Both the position numbers and the translations under genes were made by a program. A model generated the notes under the pieces. It ran no database searches. It saw nothing but the letters and a program-made list of their open reading frames with translations, and was not told the origin of the DNA. A DNA stretch of 64,000 nucleotides from Nostoc linckia FACHB-104 (GTDB lineage: Bacteria > Cyanobacteriota > Cyanobacteriia > Cyanobacteriales > Nostocaceae), in the NCBI RefSeq assembly GCF_014696615.1, contig NZ_JACJQJ010000006.1, positions 153,128 through 217,127 of the forward strand, written 5' to 3'. Numbering within the stretch: the stretch's first letter is position 1; each line of letters starts with the position of its first letter. Positions 63,343 to 64,000 of the stretch are shown here, one piece after another.

Positions 63343-63963
63343 TTAAAATTGGCCTAACTCTAAATTGTAATTAAGGCTGAAGAACCAACCATTAAAATCT
63401 ATGTTGGGGGCGCTGGAACCGCCAAAGCTAACACCAGTCTGAAGGTTAAGATTGCTGTCTTTGGAGACTCGATAGGTTAAATGCCCAAATAAGCGGTGAA
63501 ATGCGTCTTCGCGGGCATCGGGACGATTGGTAAAATTTGACAAGTTGAACTGATAGTTAATCCCAACTTGTAGGGGTTTTTGTACGTAGTAGCTTAAAGA
63601 CAACCACAAAGAGTTAATAATCCGGCTACGGCTTTCTGGATCGGCAAAACTGACACTCAATCCGTAGAAGCTATCGAGAAATAATTTGGAACTTAGGGGA
63701 TCTCGCCGCCCTACACCTAAGCGGATGGAGTTTTCACTTAAGAAGCGATCGCCTGATTTGAAGGTATCACTGTTGTTGGCGTAGAACAACATCTGATTAC
63801 TCCACGCAAGTTCCCCATACATCCGGCGTGATAGTTGTCGGTACAAACTTACATTAAATCTCAACTGATTGTAATCATAAAGTGATTGATCTAAATAATA
63901 AGTAAACCAAAAAGTTTTTCCCAAAGAGTGATGCCTACAGCGGGCTACGCCTACGCTAATCAC
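63343..63963 (-). pseudogene. 5'-truncated outer-membrane beta-barrel protein
   Basis: The C-terminal 185 residues alternate polar and aromatic/hydrophobic residues, like barrel strands (LRFNVSLYRQLS, LGVGRRDPLSSKLFLDSFYGLSV, GWFFSLNYNLELGQF). They end in Phe, typical of outer-membrane proteins. The first 12 codons come from a dispersed repeat (GTAGGCGTAGCCCGC). An in-frame TAA lies at 63994-63996, and no signal peptide is present. The gene was therefore cut at its 5' side by the repeat, or its true start lies in another frame beyond the window. Confidence 0.65.
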
Positions 63964-64000
63964 ATTTACGTAATCTAAAGTGCTATAAGCTACTTATTAT

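Overview
The window is a piece of a heterocyst-forming cyanobacterial chromosome (Nostocales, Nostoc/Calothrix/Tolypothrix type). The evidence is a tandem array of NsiR1-like small RNA genes directly upstream of hetF, abundant GCGATCGC (HIP1) sites, heptanucleotide tandem repeats between genes, a cyanobacterial-type glutamate-cysteine ligase and a plastid-lipid-associated (fibrillin) protein. Most genes are ordinary single-gene housekeeping or signalling units on both strands. No rRNA, CRISPR array or insertion sequence with an intact transposase was seen.

1-5.7 kb: the end of a membrane protein gene, a small conserved protein and a thioredoxin-fold protein. Next come 13 recognisable NsiR1-type sRNA genes plus one decayed copy, all on the minus strand, each with a TCCGGA (DIF-type) box 35-36 bp upstream of the inferred start. 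hetF (CHAT protease, heterocyst differentiation) follows on the plus strand. The sRNAs run antisense to the hetF leader region, the arrangement known for NsiR1 and hetF.

5.7-20 kb: a glycerophosphodiesterase, a Tat-exported aldo/keto reductase, an alpha/beta hydrolase-TetR operon with a candidate operator, a HAD hydrolase, a type II NADH dehydrogenase, a GAF histidine kinase and a single-domain response regulator. Then ChaB, an EF-hand/PLD/HhH lipoprotein, an aromatic amino acid permease and a dihydroorotase. 20-30 kb: signal peptidase I, an 81-nt tRNA-like RNA matching both ends of tmRNA, a ferredoxin-metallo-beta-lactamase fusion, a zinc alcohol dehydrogenase, tRNA-Met, a LysM/M23 cell-wall peptidase, TrmL and GshA.

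29.8-36.3 kb: a translationally coupled pair, a 1502-residue Upf1-like helicase that begins with an IF-2 N-terminal domain and a winged-helix/PLD protein. This is the best candidate for a little-described system; it resembles helicase plus PLD defence modules. 36.5-55.3 kb: HDAC-like deacetylase, MscS channel, fibrillin, ABC substrate-binding protein, argB, pdxH, AI-2E permease, scpA, sugar nucleotidyltransferase, speA, ndk, a TerC-family protein and an alpha/beta hydrolase.

55.5-64 kb: a signalling/conflict-type cluster with a Ser/Thr kinase, a CHAT-ATPase protein and an ATPase-coiled-coil protein with 14 near-identical WD40 repeats. It is interspersed with a MITE-like element, tandem repeats and gene remnants, and ends in a truncated outer-membrane beta-barrel gene. 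Several families of short dispersed repeats recur across the window, and at least one has entered a coding region in frame.
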